From: Streptomyces griseochromogenes
Lineage (GTDB): Bacteria > Actinomycetota > Actinomycetes > Streptomycetales > Streptomycetaceae
NCBI RefSeq assembly: GCF_001542625.1
Contig: NZ_CP016279.1
Coordinates: 744,001 to 808,000, forward strand
DNA length: 64,000 nucleotides
Reading direction: 5' to 3'
The notes under the pieces were generated by a model, which saw nothing but the letters and a program-made list of their open reading frames with translations, was not told the DNA's origin and searched no databases. A program made the position numbers and the translations under genes. Of this stretch, positions 35,633 to 49,331 are shown piece after piece (within the stretch, counting starts at the first letter, position 1; every line of letters begins with the position of its first letter).

Positions 35633-38133
35633 CCGTGACCACCAGCGCTCCCTCCGGAGGGGGGCAGGCGGCGGTCCCGCCGGAGGACCTCGTCACGCTG
35701 ACGATCGACGGCGCCGAGATCAGCGTGCCCAAGGGCACCCTGGTCATCCGGGCCGCCGAGCAGCTCGGCATCGAGATCCCCCGCTTCTGCGACCACCCCC
35801 TCCTCGACCCGGCCGGCGCCTGCCGCCAGTGCATCGTCGAGGTCGAGGGCCAGCGCAAGCCGATGGCGTCCTGCACCATCACCTGTACGGACGGGATGGT
35901 GGTGAAGACCCACCTCACCTCGCCCGTCGCCGAAAAGGCCCAGCACGGTGTGATGGAGCTGCTGCTCATCAACCACCCGCTGGACTGCCCGGTCTGCGAC
36001 AAGGGCGGCGAGTGCCCGCTGCAGAACCAGGCGATGTCGCACGGCAACGCCGAGTCCCGCTTCGAAGGCCGTAAGCGGACGTACGAGAAGCCCGTCCCGA
36101 TCTCCACACAGGTCCTGCTCGACCGCGAGCGGTGCGTGCTGTGCGCCCGGTGCACCCGCTTCTCCAACCAGATCGCGGGCGACCCGATGATCGAACTGAT
36201 CGAGCGGGGCGCGCTGCAGCAGGTCGGCACCGGTGAGGGCGACCCCTTCGAGTCGTATTTCTCGGGCAACACCATCCAGATCTGCCCGGTCGGCGCGCTC
36301 ACCTCGGCGGCCTATCGTTTCCGCTCCCGCCCCTTCGACCTGGTCTCCTCGCCGTCGGTGTGCGAGCACTGCTCCGGCGGCTGCGCCACCCGCACCGACC
36401 ACCGGCGCGGCAAGGTCATGCGGCGGCTCGCCGCCGACGACCCCGAGGTCAACGAGGAGTGGATCTGCGACAAGGGACGCTTCGGGTTCCGGTACGCGCA
36501 GCTCAAGGACCGCCTCGACACCCCGCTCGTGCGGGGCGCCGAGGGTGTCCTGGAGCCCGCCTCCTGGCCGGAGGCGCTGGAAGCGGCCGCGCGCGGGCTG
36601 ACCGCCGCCCGCTCCCGGGCGGGTGTCCTCACCGGTGGCCGGCTGACCGTCGAGGACGCCTACGCGTACAGCAAGTTCGCGCGCGTGGCGCTCGCCACGA
36701 ACGACATCGACTTCCGCGCGCGCGTGCACAGCGGCGAGGAGGCCGACTTCCTGGCGGCCCGGGTGGCCGGCCGCGGCCGTGACCTGGACGGTACGGGCGT
36801 CACGTACACCTCCCTGGAGAAGGCACCCGCCGTTCTGCTGGTCGGGTTCGAGTCCGAGGAGGAGGCGCCCGGCGTCTTCCTGCGGCTGCGCAAGGCCTGG
36901 CGCAAGCACAAGCAGAAGGTGTTCGCCCTGGCCACGTATGCCACCCGGGGCCTGGAGAAGGCAGGCGGCACGCTGCTGCCGGCCGCTCCCGGCACCGAGA
37001 CCGAGTGGCTGGACGCCCTCGCGGGCGGCGTCGGCCTGGAGGCGCCGGGCACCAGGGCCGCCGAGGCTCTGCGCTCCGAGGGCGCGGTGATCGTCGTGGG
37101 AGAGCGGCTCGCCGCGGTGCCCGGCGGGCTCACCGCCGCCGTGCGCGCGGCCGGCGCGACCGGCGCCCAGCTGGTGTGGATCCCGCGGCGGGCCGGGGAG
37201 CGCGGCGCCGTCGAGGCCGGCGCGCTGCCGTCCCTGCTGCCGGGCGGCCGCCCGGCGACCGACCCGCGCGCGCGGGAGGAGGTCGCGGCCGCCTGGGGGC
37301 TCGCCGAACTGCCGCTGCGCTACGGCCGCGACACCCACCAGATCATCGAGGCCGCCGCCACCGGTGAGCTGTCGGCGCTCGTGGTCGCCGGAGTCGAGGT
37401 CGCCGACCTGCCCGACCCGGCACGCGCGCGTGAGGCACTCGACAGCGTCGGCTTCCTCGTCTCGCTGGAGCTGCGGCCCAGCGAGGTCACCGAGCGCGCC
37501 GACGTCGTCCTGCCGGTCGCCGCGGTCGCCGAGAAAGCCGGCACCTTCCTCGACTGGGAGGGCCGGGTGCGCTTCTTCGAGGCCGCGCTCAAGCCCGACC
37601 AGATGACCCGCCGCCTCGCCCCGACCGACGGGCGGGTGCTGCACATGCTCGCCGACGCCATGGACGTCCACCTGGCCCTGCCGGACCTGCGCACCACGCG
37701 CACGGAGATCGACCGCCTCGGCCCCTGGGGCGGCCCACGGGCCACCGTGCCCATGGAGTCCGCCGCCGTGCTGCCCCGTCCCGCCGCGGGCGAGGCCGTA
37801 CTCGCCGGGCACCGGCTGCTGCTGGACCAGGGCGTCCTGCAGGAGGGCGACGAGGCACTCGCCGGAACCCGGCACGCGGCACGCGCGCGCGTGTCGGCCG
37901 CGACGGCCGCCGAAGCGGGCGTCAAGGACGGCGACGCCCTCGCCGTCACCGGACCGGCCGGTACGACCGAACTCCCGCTCCAGATCACCGAGATGCCCGA
38001 CCGGGTGGTCTGGCTCCCGCTGAACTCCGTCGGCACGGGCGTCGCCTCCGACACCGGCGCACAGCCCGGCACCCTCGTCCGCATCGGCCCGGCGGCACCC
38101 GCCGACAAGGCCCCCAAGGAGGTGGAGGCATGA
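35629..38133 (+). CDS. nuoG: NADH-quinone oxidoreductase subunit G
   Basis: 834 residues, overlapping nuoF by 4 bp. The N-terminal [2Fe-2S] ligands are [20 protein letters not shown] plus SC near 85. Then come the N5 His/Cys ligands ([17 protein letters not shown]) and the N4 [4Fe-4S] set ([16 protein letters not shown] ... CPVGALTS). A further C-x2-C-x3-C...C ([19 protein letters not shown]) marks the extra N7 cluster present only in some bacteria. The rest is a molybdopterin-oxidoreductase-like domain without cofactor, more divergent than the N-terminus. Confidence 0.96.
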   Translation: MTVTTSAPSGGGQAAVPPEDLVTLTIDGAEISVPKGTLVIRAAEQLGIEIPRFCDHPLLDPAGACRQCIVEVEGQRKPMASCTITCTDGMVVKTHLTSPVAEKAQHGVMELLLINHPLDCPVCDKGGECPLQNQAMSHGNAESRFEGRKRTYEKPVPISTQVLLDRERCVLCARCTRFSNQIAGDPMIELIERGALQQVGTGEGDPFESYFSGNTIQICPVGALTSAAYRFRSRPFDLVSSPSVCEHCSGGCATRTDHRRGKVMRRLAADDPEVNEEWICDKGRFGFRYAQLKDRLDTPLVRGAEGVLEPASWPEALEAAARGLTAARSRAGVLTGGRLTVEDAYAYSKFARVALATNDIDFRARVHSGEEADFLAARVAGRGRDLDGTGVTYTSLEKAPAVLLVGFESEEEAPGVFLRLRKAWRKHKQKVFALATYATRGLEKAGGTLLPAAPGTETEWLDALAGGVGLEAPGTRAAEALRSEGAVIVVGERLAAVPGGLTAAVRAAGATGAQLVWIPRRAGERGAVEAGALPSLLPGGRPATDPRAREEVAAAWGLAELPLRYGRDTHQIIEAAATGELSALVVAGVEVADLPDPARAREALDSVGFLVSLELRPSEVTERADVVLPVAAVAEKAGTFLDWEGRVRFFEAALKPDQMTRRLAPTDGRVLHMLADAMDVHLALPDLRTTRTEIDRLGPWGGPRATVPMESAAVLPRPAAGEAVLAGHRLLLDQGVLQEGDEALAGTRHAARARVSAATAAEAGVKDGDALAVTGPAGTTELPLQITEMPDRVVWLPLNSVGTGVASDTGAQPGTLVRIGPAAPADKAPKEVEA

Positions 38134-39494
38134 GCCCGTACCTCGCCGCTGAAGACCTCTCGATGTTCGGCCGCGACCCCTGGTGGCTGGTCGTCATCAA
38201 GGCCGTCTTCTGCTTCGCCTTCCTGATGGTGACCGTGCTGTTCTCCATCGTCTGGGAGCGCAAGGTCGTTGCCTGGATGCAGCTGCGCATCGGCCCCAAC
38301 CGGCACGGCCCCTGGGGCATGCTCCAGTCGCTCGCCGACGGCGTGAAGCTGATGCTCAAGGAAGACCTCATCGTCAGGCGCGCGGACAAGGTGGTCTACA
38401 TCCTCGCGCCGATCGTCGCGGCCATCCCGGCGTTCATGGCGATCGCGGTGATCCCCTTCGGCCCGGCCGACAACGAGATCTCGATCTTCGGTCACCGCAC
38501 CACGATGCAGCTCACCGACCTGCCTATCGCGATGCTGTACATCCTCGCGGTCGCCTCCGTCGGCATTTACGGCATCGTGCTGGCGGGTTGGAGTTCCGGA
38601 TCGACCTACCCGCTGCTCGGCGGCCTCCGCTCCTGCGCGCAGATGATCTCCTACGAGATCGCCATGGGCGCCGCGTTCGCCTCCGTGTTCCTCTACTCGG
38701 GATCGATGTCGACGTCCACGATCGTCCAGCAGCAGCATGACCGCTGGTACATCCTGCTGCTGCCGGTCTCCTTCATCCTCTACATCGTCACGATGGTCGG
38801 CGAGACCAACCGCGCACCCTTCGACATGCCGGAGTCCGAGGGCGACCTGGTCGGCGGCTTCAACACCGAGTACTCCTCGATCAAGTTCGCGATGTTCATG
38901 CTCGCCGAGTACGTGAACATGGTGACGGTCTCGGCCGTGTCGACCACGCTCTTCCTCGGCGGCTGGCGCGCCCCCTGGCCGATCAGCGCCTTCTGGGAGG
39001 GCGCGAACCACGGCTGGTGGCCGCTGCTCTGGTTCGTCATCAAGGTCCAGTTGCTGCTGTTCTTCTTCATCTGGCTGCGCGGCACGCTCCCGCGGGTCCG
39101 CTACGACCAGCTGATGAAGCTCGGCTGGAAGGTCCTCATCCCGGTCTCCGTGACCTGGCTGATGCTCGTCGCGACCGTGCGGGCCCTGCGCAACGAGAAC
39201 TACGACTTCGCCGACATCGCCCTCTACGTCGGCGGCGGCGTCCTCGCCCTGCTGCTGGTCTCCTTCATCGCCGACATGTTTCGGGAGAAGGCCAAGACGG
39301 CCGGGCAGCCCACCGACCAGCAGCCCGGATTCGACCCGATGGCGGGCGGATTCCCCGTACCGCCGCTGCCCGGGCAGGAGCTGCCGCCGGTGCCGAGGCG
39401 ACGCCCGCACCGTGAGCGGGAGCTGATTGTCAGTGGTGGGCCGGACACTGTCAGTGACGGATCTTCGGATGGAAAGGAGGCGTCCGATGGCTGA
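38130..39494 (+). CDS. nuoH: NADH-quinone oxidoreductase subunit H
   Basis: 454 residues with about eight to nine membrane spans. The conserved loops are [19 protein letters not shown] near residue 45, [11 protein letters not shown] and [20 protein letters not shown] near 230, which shape the entrance of the quinone tunnel. The C-terminus has about 60 extra Pro/Gly-rich residues compared with E. coli. Its end overlaps nuoI by 8 bp, and the nuoI ribosome-binding site lies inside nuoH. Confidence 0.97.
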   Translation: MSPYLAAEDLSMFGRDPWWLVVIKAVFCFAFLMVTVLFSIVWERKVVAWMQLRIGPNRHGPWGMLQSLADGVKLMLKEDLIVRRADKVVYILAPIVAAIPAFMAIAVIPFGPADNEISIFGHRTTMQLTDLPIAMLYILAVASVGIYGIVLAGWSSGSTYPLLGGLRSCAQMISYEIAMGAAFASVFLYSGSMSTSTIVQQQHDRWYILLLPVSFILYIVTMVGETNRAPFDMPESEGDLVGGFNTEYSSIKFAMFMLAEYVNMVTVSAVSTTLFLGGWRAPWPISAFWEGANHGWWPLLWFVIKVQLLLFFFIWLRGTLPRVRYDQLMKLGWKVLIPVSVTWLMLVATVRALRNENYDFADIALYVGGGVLALLLVSFIADMFREKAKTAGQPTDQQPGFDPMAGGFPVPPLPGQELPPVPRRRPHRERELIVSGGPDTVSDGSSDGKEASDG

Positions 39495-40116
39495 GGAGCC
39501 CAAGGAGACCAAGCCCGGTTTCCAGAACCCCGTGGCCGGCTTCGGCGTGACCTTCAAGGCCATGTTCAAGAGGCGGCTGACCGAGCAGTACCCGGAGCAG
39601 AAGAAGACCACGGCTCCGCGGTTCCACGGACGGCACCAGCTCAACCGCCATCCGGACGGCCTGGAGAAGTGCGTCGGCTGCGAGCTGTGCGCCTGGGCCT
39701 GCCCCGCCGACGCCATCTATGTGGAGGGCGCCGACAACACCGACGAGGAGCGCTACTCGCCGGGCGAGCGGTACGGCCGCGTCTACCAGATCAACTACGC
39801 ACGCTGCATCCTGTGCGGTCTGTGCATCGAGGCGTGTCCCACGCGCGCGCTGACGATGACCAACGAGTTCGAGCTGGCCGACTCCAGCCGCGCCAACCTC
39901 ATCTACACCAAGGAGCAGCTGCTCGCCGGCCTCGAAGAGGGCATGGTCGAGACGCCTCACGCGATCTTCCCCGGGACCGACGAGCAGGACTACTACCGGG
40001 GCCTGGTGACAGAGGCCGCGCCGGGGACCGTCCGGCAGGTGGCCGTCTCCAAGGGCGAAGAGCCTCAACCGGCAGGCCCTTCGGGGGCGGCTGACGAGCA
40101 GGAGGTGGACGCATGA
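39487..40116 (+). CDS. nuoI: NADH-quinone oxidoreductase subunit I
   Basis: 209 residues from the ATG at 39487 with a near-perfect AAAGGAGG located inside nuoH. Two ferredoxin-type [4Fe-4S] motifs are present: [16 protein letters not shown] near residue 59 and [16 protein letters not shown] near 105 (clusters N6a and N6b). They carry electrons toward NuoB. The acidic C-terminal tail is about 30 residues longer than minimal homologues. Confidence 0.97.
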   Translation: MAEEPKETKPGFQNPVAGFGVTFKAMFKRRLTEQYPEQKKTTAPRFHGRHQLNRHPDGLEKCVGCELCAWACPADAIYVEGADNTDEERYSPGERYGRVYQINYARCILCGLCIEACPTRALTMTNEFELADSSRANLIYTKEQLLAGLEEGMVETPHAIFPGTDEQDYYRGLVTEAAPGTVRQVAVSKGEEPQPAGPSGAADEQEVDA

Positions 40117-40955
40117 GCCCGCAGCTCGCCGCCTACACCACGTCCACCGGTGAGGCCTTCCAGTTCTGGGTCCTCGGCACGGTCGCGGTGATCGGCGCCC
40201 TGGGCACCGTCTTCATGAGGAAGGCCGTGCACAGCGCGCTCTGTCTCGCCGGGACCATGATCATCCTGGCGGTGTTCTACCTCGCCAACGGCGCCTACTT
40301 CCTCGGGATCGTGCAGATCGTCGTCTACACCGGCGCGATCATGATGCTGTTCCTGTTCGTGGTGATGCTCGTCGGCGTGACGGCCGCGGACTCGCTGAAG
40401 GAGACCATCAAGGGTCAGCGCTGGCTGGCCCTACTGTGCGGGGTCGGCTTCGGTGTCCTGCTGTTCGCCGGCATCGGGAACGCCACCCTGACGGAGTTCG
40501 ACGGCACCGGCCGGGCGAACGCGAACGGCAACGTGGAGGGCCTCGCGTCCCTCATCTTCACGAAGTACGTGTTCGCCTTCGAAATCACCGGCGCCCTGCT
40601 GATCACGGCCGCCGTCGGGGCCATGGTGCTCACCCACCGCGAGCGCACCGAGCGGGCCAAGACGCAGCGGGAGCTGTCCGAGCAGCGCGTCCGCGAGGGC
40701 AAGCACCTCCCGCCGCTGCCCGCCCCCGGCGTCTACGCCCGGCACAACGCCGTGGACATCGCGGGCCTGCTGCCCGACGGCACCCCGTCCGAGCTCACCG
40801 TCAGCAAGACGCTGCGCGAGCGCGGCCAGATCCGTGACGTGTCCGCCGAGGCGCTGGGCGACCTGCGGGCACTGGAGCAGCGCGCCGAGGAGCGTCTGGA
40901 GCGCACGGAGACCGAACCGGCGCACTTCAAGAGGACCGAGGAGGCGTCGAAGTGA
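40113..40955 (+). CDS. nuoJ: NADH-quinone oxidoreductase subunit J
   Basis: 280 residues with five membrane spans in the first 175 ([20 protein letters not shown] and [20 protein letters not shown], the latter holding the pi-bulge helix). A cytosolic, charged C-terminal extension of roughly 100 residues follows, absent from E. coli NuoJ but usual in actinobacteria. It overlaps nuoI and nuoK by 4 bp each. Confidence 0.96.
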   Translation: MSPQLAAYTTSTGEAFQFWVLGTVAVIGALGTVFMRKAVHSALCLAGTMIILAVFYLANGAYFLGIVQIVVYTGAIMMLFLFVVMLVGVTAADSLKETIKGQRWLALLCGVGFGVLLFAGIGNATLTEFDGTGRANANGNVEGLASLIFTKYVFAFEITGALLITAAVGAMVLTHRERTERAKTQRELSEQRVREGKHLPPLPAPGVYARHNAVDIAGLLPDGTPSELTVSKTLRERGQIRDVSAEALGDLRALEQRAEERLERTETEPAHFKRTEEASK

Positions 40956-41251
40956 ACCCCGTCAACTACCTCTACCTCGCCGCTGTGTTGTTCACCGTCG
41001 GCGCGACCGGGGTGCTGATCAGGCGCAACGCGATCGTCGTGTTCATGTGCATCGAGCTGATGCTCAACGCCTGCAACCTCGCGTTCGTCGTCTTCTCCCG
41101 GATGCACGGCAACCTCGACGGCCAGATCATCGCCTTCTTCACGATGGTCGTCGCCGCCGCGGAGGTCGTGGTGGGCCTCGCGATCATCGTGTCGCTGTTC
41201 CGTACCCGCCACTCGGCCTCGGTCGACGACGCCAGCCTGATGAAGCTGTAA
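40952..41251 (+). CDS. nuoK: NADH-quinone oxidoreductase subunit K
   Basis: 99 residues, three membrane spans. The proton-channel glutamates lie in [17 protein letters not shown] and in [17 protein letters not shown]. Starts on a GTG overlapping nuoJ. Confidence 0.97.
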   Translation: MNPVNYLYLAAVLFTVGATGVLIRRNAIVVFMCIELMLNACNLAFVVFSRMHGNLDGQIIAFFTMVVAAAEVVVGLAIIVSLFRTRHSASVDDASLMKL

Positions 41252-41266
41252 GGGGTCGGAAGAATC

Positions 41267-43162
41267 GTGGAGAACCTGATCGCGCTGCTCATCGCGGCGC
41301 CCCTGCTCGGAGCGGCCGTCCTGCTGGTCGGCGGCCGCCGGCTGGACGCCGTCGGCCACTGGATCGGCACCCTGCTGTCGACCGCCTCCTTCGTGTTCGG
41401 TGTGATCCTCTTCGCCGACCTGCTCGGCAAGAACGCCGAACACCGCACCCTGACCCAGCACCTGTGGACATGGATCTCGGTCGGCAGCTTCCAGGCGGAC
41501 GTCACCTTCCGCCTCGACCAGCTGTCGATGACGTTCGTGCTGCTGATCACCGGTGTCGGCTCGCTGATCCACCTGTACTCGGTCGGGTACATGGAGCACG
41601 ACGAGCGGCGCCGCCGCTTCTTCGGCTACCTGAACCTGTTCCTCGCGGCGATGCTGCTGCTCGTCCTCGCCGACAACTACCTGCTGCTGTATGTCGGCTG
41701 GGAGGGCGTCGGTCTCGCCTCCTACCTGCTGATCGGCTTCTGGCAGCACAAGCCCAGCGCCGCGACGGCCGCGAAGAAGGCCTTCCTGGTCAACCGCGTC
41801 GGCGACATGGGCCTGTCGATCGCGATCATGCTGATGTTCACCACCTTCGGCGGCTTCGCCTTCGGCCCGGTCCTCAGCCACGCCGGTGACGCCTCCGAGG
41901 GCAAGCTCACCGCGATCGGCCTGATGCTCCTGCTCGCCGCCTGCGGCAAGTCGGCCCAGGTGCCGCTCCAGTCCTGGCTCGGGGACGCCATGGAGGGCCC
42001 CACCCCGGTCTCGGCCCTGATCCACGCCGCGACGATGGTGACCGCGGGCGTCTACCTGATCGTCCGCTCCGGAGCCATCTTCAACGCGGCCCCCGACGCG
42101 CAGCTGGCCGTCACGGTCGTCGGTGCCGTCACGCTCCTGTTCGGTGCGATCGTCGGTTGCGCCAAGGACGACATCAAGAAGGCACTGGCCGGCTCTACGA
42201 TGTCGCAGATCGGCTACATGGTGCTGGCCGCGGGCCTCGGCCCCATCGGCTACGTCTTCGCGATCATGCACCTGGTGACCCACGGCTTCTTCAAGGCCGG
42301 GCTCTTCCTCGGCGCGGGTTCCGTCATGCACGGCATGAACGACGAGGTCGACATGCGCAAGTACGGCGGCCTGCGCACGTACATGCCGGTCACCTTCATC
42401 ACCTTCGGCCTCGGCTATCTCGCCATCATCGGCTTCCCGGGCCTGTCCGGCTTCTTCTCCAAGGACAAGATCATCGAGGCGGCCTTCGCCAAGGGCGGCA
42501 CCGAGGGCTGGATCCTCGGCGGCGCGGCCCTGCTGGGCGCGGCCATCACCGCCTTCTACATGACGCGCGTGATGCTGATGACGTTCTTCGGAGAGAAGCG
42601 CTGGCAGCCCGACGAGCACGGCAACGAGCCGCACCCGCACGAGTCGCCCAAGGTCATGACGATCCCGATGGTCGTGCTCGCGGTCGGGTCGGTCTTCGCC
42701 GGTGGCCTGTTCAGCATCGGCGACCGCTTCCTGAAGTGGCTCGAGCCGGTCACCGGCCACAGCGAGGGCAACTCGCCGCTCAGCGCGGTGGCGGTCACCG
42801 GGGCGACCACGGTGTGCCTGCTCATCGGCGTCGGCATCGCCTGGGCGCAGTACGGCCGCAAGCCCGTACCGGCCGTCGCCCCGCGCGGCTCGCTGCTCAC
42901 CCGGGCCGCCCGCCGCGACCTGCTCCAGGACGACTTCAACCATGTGGTCCTGGTGCGCGGTGGCGAGCACCTCACGCGCTCCCTGGTGTTCGTCGACCAC
43001 ACTCTGGTCGACGGCGTCGTCAACGGCACGGCGGCCGGCTTCGGCGGCCTGTCCGGGCGGCTGCGCCGGATCCAGAACGGCTTCGCCCGCTCCTACGCGG
43101 TCTCGATGTTCGGCGGTGCGGCACTCCTGGTCGCCGCGACCCTGCTGATGAGGGCGGTCTGA
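41267..43162 (+). CDS. nuoL: NADH-quinone oxidoreductase subunit L
   Basis: 631 residues, antiporter-like, with about 14-16 membrane spans and the long amphipathic C-terminal helix that spans the membrane arm. Conserved parts are [16 protein letters not shown] near residue 144, the [20 protein letters not shown] segment near 227 with its channel Lys, and [19 protein letters not shown] near 335. Starts on a GTG 15 bp after nuoK. Confidence 0.97.
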   Translation: MENLIALLIAAPLLGAAVLLVGGRRLDAVGHWIGTLLSTASFVFGVILFADLLGKNAEHRTLTQHLWTWISVGSFQADVTFRLDQLSMTFVLLITGVGSLIHLYSVGYMEHDERRRRFFGYLNLFLAAMLLLVLADNYLLLYVGWEGVGLASYLLIGFWQHKPSAATAAKKAFLVNRVGDMGLSIAIMLMFTTFGGFAFGPVLSHAGDASEGKLTAIGLMLLLAACGKSAQVPLQSWLGDAMEGPTPVSALIHAATMVTAGVYLIVRSGAIFNAAPDAQLAVTVVGAVTLLFGAIVGCAKDDIKKALAGSTMSQIGYMVLAAGLGPIGYVFAIMHLVTHGFFKAGLFLGAGSVMHGMNDEVDMRKYGGLRTYMPVTFITFGLGYLAIIGFPGLSGFFSKDKIIEAAFAKGGTEGWILGGAALLGAAITAFYMTRVMLMTFFGEKRWQPDEHGNEPHPHESPKVMTIPMVVLAVGSVFAGGLFSIGDRFLKWLEPVTGHSEGNSPLSAVAVTGATTVCLLIGVGIAWAQYGRKPVPAVAPRGSLLTRAARRDLLQDDFNHVVLVRGGEHLTRSLVFVDHTLVDGVVNGTAAGFGGLSGRLRRIQNGFARSYAVSMFGGAALLVAATLLMRAV

Positions 43163-43167
43163 TACCG

Positions 43168-44739
43168 ATGTCCTTTCCTCTGCTGACAGCGACGGCGGTG
43201 CTCCCGGCCATCGGGGCCGTCGCCACGGCCGCCGTACCGGCCGCGCGGCGCACCGCCGCCAAGTGGCTGGCGCTGCTGGTCTCGCTCGCCACGCTCGCCC
43301 TGGCGATCACCGTCCTGGTCCGCTTCGACCCGGACGGCGCCCGCTACCAGCTCACCGAATCCCATCCCTGGATCGCGGACTTCGGGGTCAGATACGAGCT
43401 GGGCGTCGACGGCATCGCGGTCGCCCTCATCGCGCTGACCGCGCTGCTGATCCCGTTCATCGTCCTCGCGGGCTGGCACGACGCCGACCCGCTGGAGACG
43501 GGGAGCAAGAGGTGGCGGCCGACGCAGGGCTTCTTCGCCCTGATCCTGGCCGTCGAGGCGATGGTGATCATCTCCTTCGAGGCCACCGACGTCTTCCTCT
43601 TCTACATCTTCTTCGAAGCCATGCTCATCCCGATGTACTTCCTCATCGGCGGCTTCGGGGACCGTGCCCACGAGCACGGCGAGGCGGCGGCCTCGACGCA
43701 ACGATCGTACGCGGCGGTGAAGTTCCTCCTCTACAACCTGGTCGGCGGTCTGATCATGCTGGCCGCGGTGATCGGCCTCTACGTGGTCGCCGGGAACTTC
43801 AGCCTCCAGGAGATCGTGCAGGCCCGCGCGAGCGGCTCGCTGCACATGGCGACCAGCACCGAACGCTGGCTGTTCCTCGGTTTCTTCTTCGCCTTCGCGG
43901 TGAAGGCTCCGCTGTGGCCGCTGCACACCTGGCTGCCCAACGCCATGCAGGAGTCCACCGCCCCGGTCGCCGTCCTGATCACCGCGGTCGTCGACAAGGT
44001 GGGCACCTTCGCGATGCTCCGCTACTGCCTCCAGCTGTTCCCGGAGGCCAGCAAGTGGGCGACGCCCGCCATCCTCGTCCTGTCCCTGATCAGCATCGTC
44101 TACGGCGCGCTGCTCGCCGTCGGCCAGCGGGACATCAAGCGTCTGGTGGCCTACGCGTCGATCTCGCACTTCGGCTTCATCATCATGGGCATCTTCGCGA
44201 TGACCAGCCAGGGCCAGTCCGGCGCCACGCTCTACATGGTCAACCACGGCATCTCCACGGCCGCGCTGATGCTGGTCGCCGGATTCCTGATCTCCCGGCG
44301 CGGCTCGCGGCTCATCGCCGACTACGGAGGCGTACAGAAGGTCGCCCCGGTGCTCGCCGGCACCTTCCTGATCGGCGGCCTCGCCACCCTCTCGCTGCCC
44401 GGCCTCGCACCGTTCGTGAGCGAGTTCCTGGTCCTGGTCGGCACGTTCGCGCGCTACCCGGCGATCGGCATCATCGCCACCTTCGGCATCGTCCTCGCCG
44501 CGCTCTACACCCTTGTGCTGTACCAGCGGACGATGACGGGCCCGGTGAAGCCCGAGGTCTCGACGATGCCCGACCTCCGCGCGCGGGAGCTGGTGGTCGT
44601 CGCCCCGCTGATCGTGCTGCTGATCTTCCTGGGCGTCTACCCGAAGCCCGTCACGGACATCGTCAACCCGGCGGTCAAGCAGACCATGTCCGACGTACAC
44701 AAGACCGACCCCAAGCCCTCGGTGGAGGCGGCCAAGTGA
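43168..44739 (+). CDS. nuoM: NADH-quinone oxidoreductase subunit M
   Basis: 523 residues from the ATG at 43168, 5 bp after nuoL. Antiporter-like subunit with about 14 spans; the conserved Glu region is FLFYIFFEAMLIPMYFLIGG near residue 140, the Lys region FAFAVKAPLWPLHTWLPNAM near 242, and VNHGISTAALMLVAGFL follows. Its stop overlaps the nuoN GTG. Confidence 0.97.
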   Translation: MSFPLLTATAVLPAIGAVATAAVPAARRTAAKWLALLVSLATLALAITVLVRFDPDGARYQLTESHPWIADFGVRYELGVDGIAVALIALTALLIPFIVLAGWHDADPLETGSKRWRPTQGFFALILAVEAMVIISFEATDVFLFYIFFEAMLIPMYFLIGGFGDRAHEHGEAAASTQRSYAAVKFLLYNLVGGLIMLAAVIGLYVVAGNFSLQEIVQARASGSLHMATSTERWLFLGFFFAFAVKAPLWPLHTWLPNAMQESTAPVAVLITAVVDKVGTFAMLRYCLQLFPEASKWATPAILVLSLISIVYGALLAVGQRDIKRLVAYASISHFGFIIMGIFAMTSQGQSGATLYMVNHGISTAALMLVAGFLISRRGSRLIADYGGVQKVAPVLAGTFLIGGLATLSLPGLAPFVSEFLVLVGTFARYPAIGIIATFGIVLAALYTLVLYQRTMTGPVKPEVSTMPDLRARELVVVAPLIVLLIFLGVYPKPVTDIVNPAVKQTMSDVHKTDPKPSVEAAK

Positions 44740-46385
44740 GCACAACAGCCGTCCACAGCCTGTGGACAACCGCAGCCGAGCCGATCTCGAAGATCCCGGC
44801 ACCGAAGATCGAATACGGGCAATTGTCGCCGACTCTGATCGTCGTCGGTGCGGCCCTGGTCGGCGTGCTGATCGAGGCGTTCGTCCCGCGCAGGTCCCGC
44901 TACTACGCGCAGGTCTTCGTGTCCGTCGTAGCCCTGTGCGCCGCGTTCGCCGCGGTGGTCGCGCTGGCGTCCGACGGGTACGGCACCACGAAGGCGCACA
45001 TCGCGGCCATGGGGGCGATCGCGGTCGACGGGCCGTCCCTTTTCCTGCAGGGCACGATCCTCCTGGCCGGTCTGGTCGGCCTGTTCACCTTCGCCGAGCG
45101 GCGCCTGGACCCGGCGGCGCACGGCAACCGGGTCGACTCCTTCGCCGCCCAGGCAGCATCCGTGCCCGGCAGCGACAGCGAGAAGGCCGCCGTGAAGGCC
45201 GGGTTCACGACCACCGAGGCCTTCCCGCTGCTGCTCTTCGCGATCTCCGGCATGCTGGTGTTCCCCTCGGCGAACGACCTGCTGACGCTGTTCGTGGCCC
45301 TGGAGGTCTTCTCCCTGCCGCTGTACCTGCTGTGCGCGCTGGCCCGCCGCAAGCGGCTGATGTCGCAGGAGGCCGCGGTCAAGTACTTCCTGCTCGGCGC
45401 GTTCGCCTCGGCGTTCACGCTGTTCGGCATCGCGCTGCTGTACGGCTACGCGGGCTCGGTGTCGTACGCGCGCATCGCGCAGGTCGTCGACGGCACCGTC
45501 ACCAATGTCGACCCGGCGCTCGCCGACACGATGGGCAACGACGCGTTGCTGCTGCTCGGCAGCGCCCTGATCGTGATGGGCCTGCTGTTCAAGGTGGGCG
45601 CGGTGCCGTTCCACATGTGGACTCCGGACGTGTACCAGGGTGCGCCGACCCCGGTGACCGGGTTCATGGCGGCGGCGACGAAGGTGGCGGCGTTCGGTGC
45701 GCTGCTGCGCCTGCTGTACGTCGTCCTGCCCGGGATGCGCTGGGACTGGCGGCCGGTCATGTGGGCGGTGGCGATCATCACCATGCTGGGCGGTGCGATC
45801 ATCGCGATCACACAGACCGACATCAAGCGGCTGCTGGCGTACTCGTCCATCGCGCACGCCGGATTCATCCTCGCGGGTGTCATCGCGACCTCGAAGGACG
45901 GCGTGTCGTCCGTCCTCTTCTACCTGGCCGGGTACTCGTTCGTGACGATCGGCGCCTTCGCGGTGGTCACGCTGGTGCGCGACGCGGGCGGCGAGGCGAC
46001 GCACCTGTCCAAGTGGGCCGGGCTCGGCCGCCGTTCCCCCTTGGTGGCGGCGGTGTTCGCGGTGTTCCTGCTGGCCTTCGCCGGTATCCCGCTGACCAGC
46101 GGTTTCGCCGGAAAGTTCGCCGTGTTCAAGGCGGCGGCCGACGGCGGCGCGGCCCCGCTGGTCGTGGTCGGTGTGATCTCCTCGGCGATCGCCGCGTTCT
46201 TCTACATCCGCGTGATCGTGCTGATGTTCTTCAGCGAGCCGAAGCCGGAGGGCCCGACCGTGGCCGTGCCTTCCCCGCTGACCATGGCGGCGATCGGCGT
46301 GGGCGTGGCGGTGACGCTGGTGCTCGGTGTGGCGCCGCAGTACTTCCTGAACCTGGCGAGCCAGGCGGGCGTGTTCGTGCGCTGA
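44736..46385 (+). CDS. nuoN: NADH-quinone oxidoreductase subunit N
   Basis: 549 residues from a GTG overlapping nuoM. Third antiporter-like subunit: LFVALEVFSLPLYLLCALAR near residue 190 carries the channel Glu, and GLLFKVGAVPFHMWTPDVYQ near 285 the Lys. TDIKRLLAYSSIAHAGF is a further family segment. An N-terminal stretch of about 30 residues before the first helix is longer than usual. A 15-bp terminator stem follows 18 bp after the stop. Confidence 0.97.
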   Translation: MSTTAVHSLWTTAAEPISKIPAPKIEYGQLSPTLIVVGAALVGVLIEAFVPRRSRYYAQVFVSVVALCAAFAAVVALASDGYGTTKAHIAAMGAIAVDGPSLFLQGTILLAGLVGLFTFAERRLDPAAHGNRVDSFAAQAASVPGSDSEKAAVKAGFTTTEAFPLLLFAISGMLVFPSANDLLTLFVALEVFSLPLYLLCALARRKRLMSQEAAVKYFLLGAFASAFTLFGIALLYGYAGSVSYARIAQVVDGTVTNVDPALADTMGNDALLLLGSALIVMGLLFKVGAVPFHMWTPDVYQGAPTPVTGFMAAATKVAAFGALLRLLYVVLPGMRWDWRPVMWAVAIITMLGGAIIAITQTDIKRLLAYSSIAHAGFILAGVIATSKDGVSSVLFYLAGYSFVTIGAFAVVTLVRDAGGEATHLSKWAGLGRRSPLVAAVFAVFLLAFAGIPLTSGFAGKFAVFKAAADGGAAPLVVVGVISSAIAAFFYIRVIVLMFFSEPKPEGPTVAVPSPLTMAAIGVGVAVTLVLGVAPQYFLNLASQAGVFVR

Positions 46386-46402
46386 CCGTCCCGTCGTACA
46401 TG

Positions 46403-46444
46403 CCGCTGCCCGGCACCTTCGTCCGGAAGGGTGCCGGGCAGCGG
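46403..46444. terminator. Strong hairpin terminator after the nuo operon
   Basis: A perfect 15-bp stem pairs CCGCTGCCCGGCACC (46403-46417) with GGTGCCGGGCAGCGG (46430-46444). It lies between nuoN and the convergent Uma2-type gene and can serve both. Confidence 0.9.
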
Positions 46445-46457
46445 TGTGTGGCCAGGA

Positions 46458-47060
46458 TCACTGCTTCCGGTCGCGGCGCGCCTTGATCTGGGTGAGGTCG
46501 AGGTCCACCGGGAACGGCACGTCCAGCTTCATGCGCTCGCGGAAGATTCCGGTGCTGGTGTAGGTGCCGGTCGTCGGCTCCAGCTCGAAGACGTGTACCG
46601 CGGCCCGGCCCTCCTCGTTCTCGACCCGCCAGTAGTGGGGGATCTTGGCGCGGGCATACTTCAGCGGCTTCGTCTCGCGGTCACGGGAGACCGAGTCCTC
46701 GGAGACGACCTCGATGGCCAGGACGACGGACTCCGCCGGGAACCGGGTCTGGTACGGGTCTTCCACTACGTCCGCTCGCACGACGACCACATCCGGCTCA
46801 GGCCGATTCTGACGGTCCAGGTCGATGGTGAACTCACGAAATACCTCGAACTCCGTAGGCGCCAGCGATTGGAGCTGCCACTTGAAGAAGTCGATGGTGC
46901 GCTCGTGAAAGATGGTCTGCGGACTCACGAAGACCAGGCTCCCGTCGATCAATTCCGTGTGCGGAGGAAGATTCGGGAGGTGGTCCAGGTCGTCGGCGGT
47001 CCAGCCGCCTTTCGGCGGGGTCGGCCAGGTGGGCTTGGACGCCTTCGGTGCGACGCTCAT
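46458..47060 (-). CDS. Uma2-family (DUF820) putative PD-(D/E)XK nuclease
   Basis: 200 residues from the ATG at 47060, which follows GGGAG at 5 nt; an ATG four codons upstream is less well placed. The family core is clear: ELIDGSLVFVSPQTIFHERT near residue 40, RPEPDVVVVRADVVEDP near 90, VVLAIEVVSEDSVSRDRETK near 115 and YARAKIPHYWRVENEE, giving the PD...E-x-V...K arrangement of restriction-like nucleases. The family is expanded in Streptomyces and cyanobacteria, and its role is unproven. It is divergent from recQ. Confidence 0.88.
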   Translation of the reverse strand: MSVAPKASKPTWPTPPKGGWTADDLDHLPNLPPHTELIDGSLVFVSPQTIFHERTIDFFKWQLQSLAPTEFEVFREFTIDLDRQNRPEPDVVVVRADVVEDPYQTRFPAESVVLAIEVVSEDSVSRDRETKPLKYARAKIPHYWRVENEEGRAAVHVFELEPTTGTYTSTGIFRERMKLDVPFPVDLDLTQIKARRDRKQ

Positions 47061-47261
47061 CAGTGCTCCCATGCGACGGAGTCTCGCCTGTGCATTCAGG
47101 CTATCGGGCGGAAACGGGCAGGTCTCCAGCGAACGTGTGAACGAGAGTCGTGTCCTTGACGGGGCCGCACGGGACCGGGCCTGTGGATAACTCCGGGGCT
47201 GTCGGTGAGTGCCCCTATCGTGGACGCAGTGGTCGAGGGACGACGTACGGGGGACACGACG

Positions 47262-49265
<2,004 letters not shown>

Positions 49266-49331
49266 CGCGCCGGAGACCGCGGAGGCCCGTCTTCTCCTCG
49301 GGCGGTGCGTCTGAGGCGATGCGGGGGATCC

